Below are positions 10,460 through 18,560 of a DNA stretch of 18,560 nt, in pieces (positions within the stretch are counted from its first letter, which is position 1; every line of letters starts with the position of its first letter). The notes under the pieces are model-generated. The model did no database searches and was not told the DNA's origin. It saw only the letters and a program-made list of their open reading frames with translations. A program made the translations under genes and the position numbers. The stretch is from Hymenoscyphus infarciens (taxonomy: Eukaryota > Ascomycota > Leotiomycetes > Helotiales > Helotiaceae): positions 1 through 18,560 of the forward strand of contig LLCB01000593.1 of NCBI GenBank assembly GCA_001414345.1, read 5' to 3'.

Positions 10460-11090
10460 GTAAAGATGTTATTAGTTAGTAGGTTACTATAAGCTTTACT
10501 TATTTAAATCTCTCTATTATTATTATTTATACTATTATAAGTATATATAAATATAGTAGTAAGGTCTAGAAGAAGGTTTATTCAAGCTTATGTTTTAATA
10601 TTAAGAGTTAAGTTAGAATACGTTAACGAAGTAGGCTACTAGGTTAGTTTCTAAATATAAACTATTATTAGCTATATTAGATATTATAATTAGAATAGCT
10701 ATTTAATAGATACTAACTAAGATTAGATTAGTAGGATTAAACCTACTAGTAGGTAGAGAATGTTATATATCTTAGAAAGAGTCTAAGCTTAGAGAATCTA
10801 AGGAAGTAATATCCTAGACCTATTATATAAAGTACTATTAGTAATATAATATATATAGGTTTTAGTATAGTATACTCGTTTATCTTCTTTAAGCTTCTTA
10901 AGATACTCTACCTCTTCTTTTTATAATTAAACTACTTTATAAGATATTTACTATTAAGAATAAAAATTAGAAAATAGTCTTTTATCCTCCTATTTCTTAA
11001 TAAAATAGAGGATTTTAGAAATAGCTTATAGCTTTTTTATATAAAGAAGAAAATATTATAGAATATAGAAGAGTAACTAGAATATAAGTA
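10460..11090 (-). pseudogene. RIP-degraded coding relic, minus strand, unknown product
   Basis: Read on the minus strand from about 11040 downwards, one frame gives IKKLQAISKILYFIKKQEDK, then RLFSNFYSQQQISYKVVQ, then KEEVEYLKKLKEDKRVYYTK and NSTLYNRSRILLPQ, with stops only as TAA/TAG. The charged, lysine-rich middle part (about 10890-10950) looks helical. From about 10700 downwards the stops become denser and a TGA appears near 10590, so the lower limit is uncertain. The strand is opposite to the flanking relics, so the compartment between the core arrays at 6178 and 11621 holds relics on both strands. Family not recognised. Confidence 0.5.
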
Positions 11091-11620
11091 AGCTTATATC
11101 TTAATATTATAGTTTTACTTATAAAAATAGTAGAAACTAGAGGGTTATTTAAGGCTTAGACGTAGGTATTAGTAGCCTAGTTAAGTATAGTACTTATTAT
11201 AATCTAAATATTTAACCTTATATAGAGTTATAAAGAGTACGGTATAGCTAGTTAGTAGTGAAATAAAACAAGTATTTAGAAAAATAATAGGAAGTTAAAC
11301 GAAGGGGTTTATTTTATCTTATAATTCTAGGAAGTAGTTACTAATATAGATTACTTATAAACACCTATAGTAATACTAATACATAAATACTAACTAATAT
11401 ACTAGTAAAAGTCTTACTAAACAAGACCTCTAATACCTATATCTAGTAGTATAATCAATTATTTTAACTTAAGTATTAAGGTATTATATTATAATAAGAA
11501 GAGTAAATTCTATAGATTATTATTTAAACAGAGTCTTAACTCTCTCTCTTTCTCTAGTAGAAAAAGAGTAAATAAGAAAGCTTATAAGTAAGTTATAGTA
11601 TTAAATAGGTATTAATTAGA
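11091..11620. other. RIPed spacer ahead of core array 3
   Basis: No reading frame could be chosen. The sequence leads into the core array at 11621. CA and TG are slightly more frequent around 11370-11470 than in the left half of the window. Confidence 0.4.
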
Positions 11621-11850
11621 TATTAGATTTACTTCTTTTATAAGAAGTAAGTATTAGATTTACTTCTTTTATAAGAAGTAAGTATTAGATTTACTTCTTT
11701 TATAAGAAGTAAGTATTAGATTTATTAATTTTTTATAAATAAGTATTATTCTAGCTTCTAAAGTAAAAGTAGATAAGTATTAGATTTACTTATCTTAGAG
11801 TAAGTATAGATTAGATTTACTTATTTTAGACAGATTAGATTTACTTTAAA
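11621..11850 (+). repeat. Core-repeat array 3: 31-bp units with dyad symmetry
   Basis: TATTAGATTT starts at 11621, 11652, 11683 and 11714, exactly 31 bp apart, followed by looser copies near 11778, 11808 and 11833. Each good unit has self-complementary arms, AAGAAGTAA (11642-11650) and TTACTTCTT (11660-11668), around the core. The first three copies are practically identical. Period and core match the array at 6178, but the spacer differs. Confidence 0.9.
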
Positions 11851-12002
11851 TCTTTATAGTAATATATAAATATTTTAAGTAAGATAGTTTATTATATAAA
11901 GAAGTATATAATAATTATTATTCCTAATACCTTTACTATTAATTTCTCTAAGTTTTACCTTATTTTAATTAAAATATATATATAGTTTTTCTCCTTTTAT
12001 TT
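11851..12002. other. Short spacer after core array 3
   Basis: AT-rich sequence containing an AT run near 11972-11982. No promoter or terminator can be supported. Confidence 0.4.
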
Positions 12003-12340
12003 CGTTAAGTTTCTATACTTAAAGAGTGTTTTACTTATAGAGAGGAAATGTTTAAAAGAGTAAGGTTCTTACTAAAAGATACCTTTTATATTACTTAGAA
12101 TAAAGAGGAAGTTACTACTAAAGATATTAGTTTTCTATAGATTATTAAGAGACTACTATAAGAGAGGTCTAGCTTATTAAATTTTTATAAGTATTTATTA
12201 GTAATATTAGTAGAATACTAAACTAAAGTAGTAGGAACTATAGTAGGGGAGCTCGTATACCTAGTTAGTATAAGGTCTTCTAATATAAAGAGGGATACTT
12301 AGAAGGATTCTTAATATAATAAATAAGTTATTAGATAGAT
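12003..12340 (+). pseudogene. RIP-degraded coding relic, about 110 codons
   Basis: In the frame of ATG 12048 the sequence reads VSILKECFTYREE upstream of the ATG and MFKRVRFLLKDTFYI after it, then NKEEVTTKDISFL, ERSSLLNFYKYLLVILVEY and VVGTIVGELVYLVSIRSSN. There are about 7 TAA/TAG in the first 97 codons. Since readable sequence precedes the ATG, it is probably not the original start. The stretch near 12190-12290 is hydrophobic and could have been a membrane or core helix, though RIP itself inflates Ile, Leu and Val. A competing frame is open for about 33 codons inside the relic, so the frame choice is moderate only. Family unknown. Confidence 0.4.
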
Positions 12341-13149
12341 AATTATATAAGATAATACTTATAACTTATTTCTAACTTTAACTTTAGTCTTTTATAACTT
12401 AAGCTAATATAATTAATATAGTAGTATATAATAGATTAAAAGGAGTATTAGAAATTAGAGGTTAGGCTAAGGATCCTCTCTTTCGTTTTCTATAATACTC
12501 TTAAAATTCAACTTACTATTCTAAGAACTACTTTCAGTTAGTATAAGCCTAGGTAGAAGATAAGGTTAATTATTAGTAAAAGAAAACCAAAGGTAAAATA
12601 ATAGCTACTATTAGACAGCTAATAATCTTAAAGAGTAGAAAAGTACTAGAAAGAGTAATAAGCTTTTTAATTACGAATTATTATATAAGATATATATATA
12701 TAAGGTTATATACTAGTAACTACTTTTAAAAGTATTATAATAAGCCTACGTATCTATTAGTCTTATATAATAAGCCTATTACTATTTAGGACTAGAAGAG
12801 TATATTTCTTAACTTTATCTTACTCTATACTATTAGAAAGGCTAGTCTAGTAAATAGTATTATTACTAAGAAATCGATTCTAATAAGATAGTAAAAGCTA
12901 ATAAAGTATATAAGATATATACTTTAGATACTTAGCTACTTAGTCTATAAGGTAGATATATAGTCTTTATAGATCTATTAAAAGTATAGAATTTAATAGG
13001 TGCTTTTAAATACTTATAAATTCTTCTATAAGTTTTAGAGAAGGTATAGTAATAAATATAGTAATTATAGTTAATTAGGGATAGTAGTAGAAACCTTAAA
13101 TATATAAGAGTTAAGATTTTATTTTAACCTAAGCTAGAGCTACTTTACT
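12341..13149 (+). other. RIPed stretch, possible continuation of flanking relics
   Basis: The frame of the 12003 relic can be followed in places (for example STRKSNKLFNYELLYKIY near 12640-12700) but stops are dense and I cannot support a single relic. No tandem repeat is evident. Confidence 0.3.
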
Positions 13150-13760
13150 TTATAGTAGAGAACTCTACCTTTAAGTTTAGCCTTTAAGTATTTATAGAAT
13201 TATATCTCTTTTATTCTTAAATGTTAAAAAGAACTCTTTTTAAAGTGCTTTTCTAAGAAGTAATAAAACTAGTATAAGTATAACTATAAAATAATACTAA
13301 TATACTACCTTCTTTTTACTTTATAGTAATAGTAAGGATCGAGCTTTTTAGTAATAGAAGCATAGCTCCTTAGTATAGCTATAAATTGCTTTATAGAACC
13401 TTACTAGTAAATTTTAAGACTATAAAATCAATTAAACGCTTATTAAATATAGGAAACTAGGACTTTATAACAAAAACTAGCTATAATCTATAAATACGAA
13501 TCTACTAAAAAGATAGTATATATTTAGGATTATGTTAAGAGCTTTTACTTAAAGTAAAATAACAAGTCTTATACTATAAACTAACTCTTTTAAACCTATA
13601 CTAAGATAGTAAAGCTAAATAATACTATAGAAATAATAGTATCTTACTTTAGTAAAGAGTTATATTAAATTTATAGTTAAAGGTTTTTAGTATAGAGAAG
13701 ATTTAATAGATAGGATATAAGATAAAGAGAGGAGAAGAGCTTTATTAAGGAGCTATACTC

Positions 13761-13822
13761 TAACCTAGGTACTACTTATAGTATATTAGTAGAGAGAGGT
13801 AGTATAAGTAGTAACTAGGTTA
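13761..13822. repeat. Inverted repeat with 20-bp arms
   Basis: Left arm TAACCTAGGTACTACTTATA (13761-13780) and right arm TATAAGTAGTAACTAGGTTA (13803-13822) are complementary at 19 of 20 positions, with a 22-bp loop. It lies inside the relic at 13150-13930. Confidence 0.8.
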
Positions 13823-13858
13823 AGAGAAGATATTCGTTATAAGCTATATACTCTAATA

Positions 13859-13896
13859 CTTATACTACTTATTATATATTAGTAAGGTAGTATAAG
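13859..13896. repeat. Second, shorter inverted repeat related to the first
   Basis: Arms CTTATACTAC (13859-13868) and GTAGTATAAG (13887-13896) are perfect complements. The whole block resembles the one at 13761-13822 with short deletions, and the ACTACTTAT words are 93 bp apart, a multiple of three. The two may be diverged copies of a 93-bp (31-codon) direct repeat within the relic. Confidence 0.65.
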
Positions 13897-13933
13897 TAAA
13901 CTAAGAGAAGTAGTTTTTACTAGTAGAGCTTAG

Positions 13934-14420
13934 ATGTTTACTAGATTTAATTAGCTAAAGGTTTATTTACTTTATAAAATTATTAGTATCTCCTTTCTCT
14001 ATTTCTACTATATACTTACTAACTATATTTAAGTAGGCTATTTATTCAGTTATAATCCTAATAAGTATAACTCTCTATATATAAGTCTTTATATAATGTT
14101 TATTTAGTAGTAGCTGAATTTCGACTTAATAATAATAATAGACTGTTTAGTATTTTAAAAGATAAGGTAATAAATAGTAAAGTTGTTATAAGCTAGTATA
14201 CCTTTGCTTATAGGGTACTAGAATAGAGAAATAAAATATTAAACTATTATTAACTATAGAGTTTTAGACCTAGGTAATCTAATAACTACTACTATATAGA
14301 GTTTAAAAGAGGAAGATTAAGAGTATAAAGGTTACTATTAATTAGCGTAGTTAGTATAAGTAGCTATTAGACTATAGAATAATAGCTTCTTATAAGTAAA
14401 AGCCTTAAATATCCTATAAA
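13934..14420 (+). pseudogene. Coding relic following the 13150 relic in another frame
   Basis: The frame of ATG 13934 reads as protein for about 160 codons, with a hydrophobic N-terminal part (IISISFLYFYYIL near 13980-14020) followed by NPNKYNSLYISLYIMFI, REIKYQTIINYRVLDLGNLI and SLKEEDQEYKGYY. At least five TG dinucleotides remain between 14098 and 14204, unusual for the window. It lies one frame off the preceding relic, so the two are probably one dead gene separated by a small indel or a lost intron, or two adjacent genes. The hydrophobic part could be a membrane segment, but RIP favours Ile and Tyr codons. Family unknown. Confidence 0.5.
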
Positions 14421-14639
14421 AAATATTTTCTCTTATTATATCCTCTTTTCTAATTATTCTACTTATAACTCTTATTATTAGTATTTAGTTTAAGTCGTTT
14501 TCTCTTATATATAAGTATTAGAAATATTAGTAGTTATAAAACTATAACTTATAATTATAATAAGTATATTATAAATTCTTATATAATAAATATAGTAAAT
14601 AATTCTACTATTACACTATCCTCTCTCCCTCTTTTAGCT
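14421..14639. other. Spacer between convergent relics
   Basis: A plus-strand relic ends near 14420 and a minus-strand relic ends near 14640, so this would have been a convergent intergenic region. No hairpin terminator was recognised. Confidence 0.35.
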
Positions 14640-15000
14640 TAAAGCTTAAAGCTAAAACTTATTAGTATATTAATATATCTAACTCTTAATTTTACCTTCT
14701 AAGTTTAAATCTAACTCTATACTTTATATCTATAGTTAGTCGATTCTAATACTTCTCTAAGTATTCTATAGTATTAGAAAGGTTTTAATTTTCTCTAAAC
14801 TAAGTCTTTATCTTTCTTATCTTAAAAGTACTATACTTATACTCTACTAAAAAGTTATACTTATTACTTTATTTTAATTAATATACTCTTTAATATACTT
14901 AAAAGCCTCTATTATATAAGCGTCTTAAGTAATAAGGTAATATATAAACATTACTATAGTAGTAAAAACTTCTACTAAAACCTTTTAAACTTTAATAAAA
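14640..15000 (-). pseudogene. RIP-degraded coding relic, minus strand, with a frameshift
   Basis: On the minus strand, from about 14990 downwards, one frame reads LITQDAYIIEAFKYIKEYIN; from about 14870 another frame reads NKYNFLVEYKYSTFKIRK, then NTIEYLEKYQNRLTID and YRVRFKLRR. The change of readable frame near 14860-14880 suggests an indel or former intron. The protein is Lys/Tyr/Ile-rich and partly helical. It points away from the plus-strand relic at 15066, so the two may have been divergently transcribed. Family not recognised. Confidence 0.4.
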
Positions 15001-15065
15001 TAAAGAGGTTAAGTAAATTAAAAGAAAATAGTAATATAAAAAGAAAAGGTATAATAGTTAGTAAA

Positions 15066-16550
15066 ATGAATATTATAGAGTATATAGCTTTTTAGATTCT
15101 TCTTAATCTATTCCTTAACTAGTACTAGTTAAAAATAGGAGAAGTAAGTACTAATAAAGAAGAGGATAGTAGTAGTAATAAGAGCTATATAGATAATGAA
15201 GACGATATAAAAGAGGAAGTAGGATTTTCTCTTAATATTATAAAAGCTATTTATATTTTTAGAAAATATACTAAAGTAATAGAGGAAGTTATAGGAATTA
15301 TTACCTAGTAATAGCTAGTATAATTTAGACTTTATAATATACTTATATCTTTTAAATTAAACTTCCTTTATACTTTATTAGAGAGTTTAAGAGTAGTTTC
15401 TATAATTATACTACTTTTTAAAGATGCTAATAACTTTACTACTAGTAATAACGTCTAATAATTAGAAAGTTAGTAAGATATTAATAATATTAAAAGATAT
15501 TAAAGAGAGGAAAGTATAATATTATAAGCTTTTATAGTAATATTAAATACTAACTTTAAAGTATAATAAAAGCTTAAACTAGTAACTTATATATTAGTAA
15601 ACGCTTTCTTCTAAGACCTTATTATCTATATTTTTAAGAAGATTAAGGGTTTATTTATATATTTAACTATAATAATATAGCTAAGTAGGTTTTCTCTTCT
15701 TTAAGAGCTCTTTAAATTTAAATATCTAGATAATATTAGACTCTACTTCTATATTAGAGTTAGTAAAGAATAGGTATATTAGGTATATAAGAAGGCTTAT
15801 ATTATATTAATTAAGGCGAAAAGTAGCTAGAGTAAATTTAGTATAGATCCTAATTACGTAATTCTACTAGAAATAGTATTAATCTAGTTAGTTTATAAGA
15901 TATTAGCTATAGTACTTAAAAAATAAAGACTATTTAAGGAAACTAAAAAGTAAGTTTAATAACTTTCTAATATTTAAGAATTTACTAATAATAGTAGTAT
16001 ATTTATAGTATTTATAATATATATAATAGTATATTACCTCTATACTAAGTTAATACTAGACTATATTAATTACTTAGATAGTAAAGATAGGTATATAATA
16101 GATAACGCCCTCTACCTTCGTTTACGGATTTCCTAAAGCTATAATATAGCTTTTAGAAAACAATGTATATACGTCTAGGTACTTTTTACTATAATAATTA
16201 TATATATCTTAAGAAATAGAGATATATTACTTAATAGACTACTTTAAAAGTTTAATATTTAGTATAAAATTACTAGCTAAGGGTAGAGAGTTAAGACTTA
16301 ACACTATTATAGATTTAGAAATATTAAAGAGGGTATAATATAGAACTTATATATATATATAGCTAGTATTTCTTAAGATCTCTAGGCTTGCTAGTATAGT
16401 AGTAAGTAGCTTAGTTATTTATTAAGTAAAATTATATTAAAAGGAATTAATTTATTTATTTTTATTATAAAAGCTTACTTATTATAATAGTTTATATATT
16501 AAGAGTACTTTTTCTTATAATATTCCTTTTCTTATATAAACTATAAGATA
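15066..16550 (+). pseudogene. RIP-degraded coding relic of about 490 codons in one frame
   Basis: Starting at ATG 15066 one plus frame stays readable to about 16550 without a frameshift. In the first 80 codons it has 3 TAA/TAG, against 13 stops in the next frame, and codons 15129-15305 form a 59-codon run with no stop. Near residues 28-50 is an acidic, serine-rich stretch (NKEEDSSSNKSYIDNEDD). Further parts include KAIYIFRKYTKVIEEVIGII, LLFKDANNFTTSNNV, IRLYFYIRVSKEQVYQVYKK, FSIDPNYVILLE, LDSKDRYIIDNALYLRLRI and LNRLLQKFNIQYK. A charged N-terminal segment followed by a helical body fits many transposon or regulatory proteins, and I could not choose one. About 9 percent of codons are now TAA or TAG. 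This ATG is plausible as the original start, since readable sequence does not obviously continue upstream. Confidence 0.6.
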
Positions 16551-17112
16551 TATATAAAACTAAATATAGTAAGTAAACTTTACTTATCTTAAACACTTTA
16601 CTAGAATACTAAAAGGAATATAAAAATATCTACTATATAAATATTACCTAGCTATATATAGAAACTTTATAGACTTAGGTTTTATAATACTAGTATTTTA
16701 TAGAGTATCTCTAATCTCCTTACTATAAAAGTGTTCTACCTTGATTATCTCTAGCGTTTATAAGATAAGGTACTTAATAAATTACTTAAGTTTTCTTTAT
16801 TAGTTAAGTCTTAATAACTTTTTTTACTTATTATCTTAGAAGCTAGGTATTATTTAGTAATAAATAATAAAAATAAATAAAAAGATATACTAATTAAGTT
16901 TAAAGTAATTATATCTAGATTATAACAACTAGCTCTATTATTATACTACTACTATATATCTTGTCTTAACTTTATAAGATTAAGATAAACTTATAGCTTC
17001 TTAAGCTAGGGAGAGCTTATTATATAAGTAGAGGATCTAAGAATTAACTTTATATTATAAAATAGTTTTAAGCGTTTTTTATTATTTATATTTTCGCTTT
17101 AAAGTATTTAAT
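16551..17112. other. RIPed spacer, nothing recognised
   Basis: No frame could be chosen on the plus strand; the minus strand was not resolved. There is a short AT run near 16340-16360 just before this stretch. No repeat or regulatory element is supportable. Confidence 0.4.
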
Positions 17113-17229
17113 ATGCCTAGGAAAAGTTATATCTTAGAGAAGGGGTTAAGGGGTTTAGGTAGTAATAAAAGGCGAGCTCTTAGAAGAAGAGAGAGTAAGG
17201 TTAGTAAACGTAGAAACCTTCTAATATAG
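17113..17229 (+). CDS. Short open frame, 38 codons, very basic; probably relic
   Basis: ATG 17113 to TAG 17227-17229 is an uninterrupted 38-codon frame with many Arg and Lys, including SNKRRALRRRESKVSKRR. The DNA here is richer in G and C than its surroundings (GGGGTTAAGGGG near 17142-17153). After the TAG the frame stays partly readable (INEPSNS, PLKAFK), so it is more likely the N-terminal remnant of a larger dead gene than a real small protein. The relic from 17282 uses the next frame. Function unknown. Confidence 0.3.
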   Translation: MPRKSYILEKGLRGLGSNKRRALRRRESKVSKRRNLLI

Positions 17230-17281
17230 TTTATAAGAGTAATAAACATACTAATTATAAACGAGCCTTCTAATTCTTAAG

Positions 17282-17930
17282 TATATAATAGACCTTAGCC
17301 TCTAAAAGCCTTTAAATAGTCTTATTATATATAGGGTTATTAAACCTAAGCTCTTAAAAAAGGGAATAATAGCGTGTAAGGATACTAATATCCCTTATAT
17401 TAGTAAAGAACCCGATCTCGGTTTAGATATATTAGATTTTAGAGAAGTATAATAGACTTAACTTAACTCTTTACTTATAAAGGATTAAGAGAAGAGGTAT
17501 TATATTAAGAGTATAAATAGTTATATTAGCTAGGAATCTAAAGTAGTATTTATTAAGACGAAGGAGATTAAATTCTTATATATCTTTATAAGGAACGTAG
17601 AACTATTATATTAATTACTTAGTTATATTATAGTACTAAACGCTATATTTAAGTACTTTATAGTTAGGGTACGTGTAGGTAAAAGGCCTATTAGATATAT
17701 AGGATATCTTATATATACTAAGAGTAAGAGTGTTAGAGTTAGTAAGAGGAGGGTACTAGAGGAAGGAAGAATAGAGAGTAGTTTAACTATTACTATAAGT
17801 AAGAGGCCGTTTTTAACTTAGTATGATATAATTAATACTAAAGAGTACTAAAGTAAGTAAAATAAGAAGGATATAACGAATATTATAAGGTAATATTATT
17901 TATAATATAGGATTAAATATAAGATAAAGC
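17282..17930 (+). pseudogene. RIP-degraded coding relic, about 215 codons, basic protein
   Basis: In the frame of CTC 17351 the sequence reads YIIDLSL, YRVIKPKLLKKGIIACKD, ISKEPDLGLDILDFREV, SKVVFIKTKEIKFLYIFI, VRVRVGKRPIRYIGYLIY, SKSVRVSKRRVLEEGRIES and TISKRPFLTQYD. Stops are comparatively few and all are TAA or TAG; the run from about 17640 to 17810 has none. It lies one frame from the 38-codon ORF at 17113, so both may be one gene with an indel or intron between them. The Arg/Lys-rich C-terminal half would fit nucleic-acid binding, which is inference only. The core array begins about 165 bp downstream. Confidence 0.5.
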
Positions 17931-18094
17931 CTTGGTAAGGATTACGTAGAAATAAACTACTTAATAAAGAAAAAGTAAGTAGTACCTTTAGTTTTTTTAA
18001 GTAAAAGTAGAGTTTAAGTATATAAACGAAAAAAGCTAAAGTAAGTAGCTATACTTATTTTAAGTAAAGAAACTCGTAAAACTAAAGAATATAT
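17931..18094 (+). repeat. Diverged left edge of core array 4
   Basis: Words of the array unit appear here without regular spacing: TTTTTTTAAGTAAAAG near 17993, AAAGCTAAAGTAAGTAG near 18033 and TTATTTTAAGTAAAG near 18056. This looks like a decayed end of the 49-bp array. Confidence 0.5.
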
Positions 18095-18560
18095 TTAGAT
18101 TTTTATTTCTTTTAAGTAAATTATCTTTTACTATTAAAATAAGTATTAGATTTACTTCTTTTAAGTAAATAAGCTAGTAAAGCTAGAGTAAGTATTAGAT
18201 TTACTTCTCTTAAGTAAATAAGCTAATAAAGGTAATATTAAAATTAGATTTATTTTTTTAAGTAAATAAGCTAGTAAAGCTAGAGTAAGTATTAGATTTA
18301 CTTCTTTTAAGTAAATAGGCTAGTAAAGCTAAAGTAAGTATTAGATTTACTACTTTTGAATAGAAAGACTAATAAAGAGAATATAAGAATTAGATTTACT
18401 TTTTTAAGTAAATAAGCTAGTAAAGCTAGAGTTAGTATTAGATTTACTTCTTTTAAGTAAATAGGCTAGTAAAGCTAAAGTAAGTATTAGATTTACTACT
18501 TTTAAATAGAAAGACTAATAAAGAGAATATAAGAATTAGATTTACTTTTTTAAGTAAATA
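18095..18560 (+). repeat. Core-repeat array 4: 49-bp minisatellite with 146-bp higher-order unit
   Basis: ATTAGA marks units at 18145, 18194, 18243, 18291, 18340, 18389, 18437, 18486 and 18535, spaced 48 or 49 bp, with a diverged unit at about 18095. The type unit is GTATTAGATTTACTT, then CTTTTAAGTAAATAAGC, then TAGTAAAGCTAGAGTAA. Three unit types alternate, so 18243, 18389 and 18535 start nearly identical 146-bp trimers. Most units contain a perfect hairpin, ATTTACTT / AAGTAAAT with a 5-base loop (18150-18170 in the first). Every third unit (18340, 18486) has lost the right arm. The array runs off the window. Confidence 0.95.

Larger units (their letters stand above)
13150..13930 (+). pseudogene. 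Best-preserved coding relic, about 260 codons, unknown family
   Basis: The plus frame containing TGC 13246 and CAA 13471 reads as convincing protein throughout: ILKCQKELFLKCFSKK, GSSFLVIEA, SIAINCFIEPYQQILRLQNQ, LNAYQIQETRTL, KLAIIYKYESTKKIVYIQDY, VSYFSKELYQIYSQRF and REEKSFIKELYSNLGTTYSI. Two cysteines in ILKCQKELFLKC could once have bound metal; this is speculation. The middle part looks like a long Gln/Leu/Arg helix. CA and TG are several times more frequent here than in the left part of the window, so RIP was less complete. Stops are all TAA or TAG. At about 13930 the readable frame shifts by one into the next relic. I do not recognise the protein. Confidence 0.55.
1..18560. other. RIP-saturated AT-rich isochore block (whole window)
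   Basis: The whole window has one mutational style. TA dinucleotides dominate, and CA and TG are almost absent: a hand count of bases 1-4140 finds about 7 CA and about 9 CG, although C itself occurs several hundred times there, nearly always in CT or CC. TGA is very rare, while TAA and TAG are abundant in all six frames. In ascomycetes, RIP converts CpA to TpA on both strands of duplicated DNA during the sexual cycle, which gives exactly this pattern. The loss of CG as well points to a second context for RIP or to deamination of methylated CpG. Such blocks are usually heterochromatic and rich in dead transposons. The assignment to a filamentous ascomycete is inference from this signature; no marker gene confirms it. 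Confidence 0.85.

Noticed and set aside
7450..16550. Assignment of the relics to Starship captains or cargo, helitron helicase, hAT transposase or telomere-linked helicase
   Set aside because: I compared by eye with remembered family motifs and saw no convincing match; naming one would be guesswork.
18095..18560. CRISPR-like array (regular about 49-bp repeats)
   Set aside because: There are no unique spacers: the whole unit repeats, with higher-order structure, in an evidently eukaryotic RIPed sequence.
1..18560. Mitochondrial, plastid or apicomplexan AT-rich DNA
   Set aside because: The specific loss of CA and TG with retention of CT and AG, and the absence of any intact gene, rRNA or tRNA, fits RIP and not general AT bias.
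1..18560. tRNA or rRNA genes
   Set aside because: I looked for B-box-like words (GGTTCRAAT) and conserved rRNA words by eye and found none.
1..18560. Telomere repeats (TTAGGG/CCCTAA)
   Set aside because: Only isolated matches occur; no tandem run is present at either edge.

Overview
The window is an extremely AT-rich, cytosine-depleted stretch with the signature of repeat-induced point mutation (RIP). TA is everywhere, while CA and its complement TG are almost gone: a hand count gives about 7 CA in bases 1-4140. CG is also scarce, with about 9 in the same bases. Surviving C sits almost only before C or T, and surviving G almost only after A or G. RIP on this scale is known from filamentous ascomycetes (Pezizomycotina), so the best reading is an AT isochore in such a genome: a heterochromatic, transposon-derived, possibly subtelomeric block. 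No species can be named. I see no intact gene, tRNA, rRNA, CRISPR array or typical telomere repeat.

The block is not random. RIP turns CAA, CAG and TGG into TAA or TAG but does not shift the frame. In many places one frame carries far fewer TAA/TAG than the other two and reads like protein once those codons are taken as former Gln or Trp. I mark such relics on the plus strand at about 2854-3760, 4790-6120, 7450-9040 (continuing in the same frame at 9660-10070), 12003-12340, 13150-13930, 13934-14420, 15066-16550 and 17282-17930. On the minus strand they lie at about 1440-2050, 6845-7260, 10460-11090 and 14640-15000. None could be assigned to a known family by eye. They probably come from large mobile elements or a RIPed duplicated segment, but that is inference.

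Several minisatellites punctuate the block. A 17-bp array (207-290) and an array of 41-bp dimers (374-640) lie at the left end. A separate family sharing the core GTATTAGATTTACTT occurs at four places about 5.4-6.5 kb apart: 21-80 (two copies), 6178-6256 (31-bp unit), 11621-11850 (31-bp unit) and 18095-18560 (49-bp unit in a 146-bp higher-order repeat, running off the right edge). The four core arrays have the same orientation and divide the window into roughly 6-kb compartments, which may reflect repeated elements or boundaries.

Nothing here is likely to make a protein now. The interest lies in the mutational grammar, the array family, and frame-preserved proteins that might be identified by a RIP-aware search.
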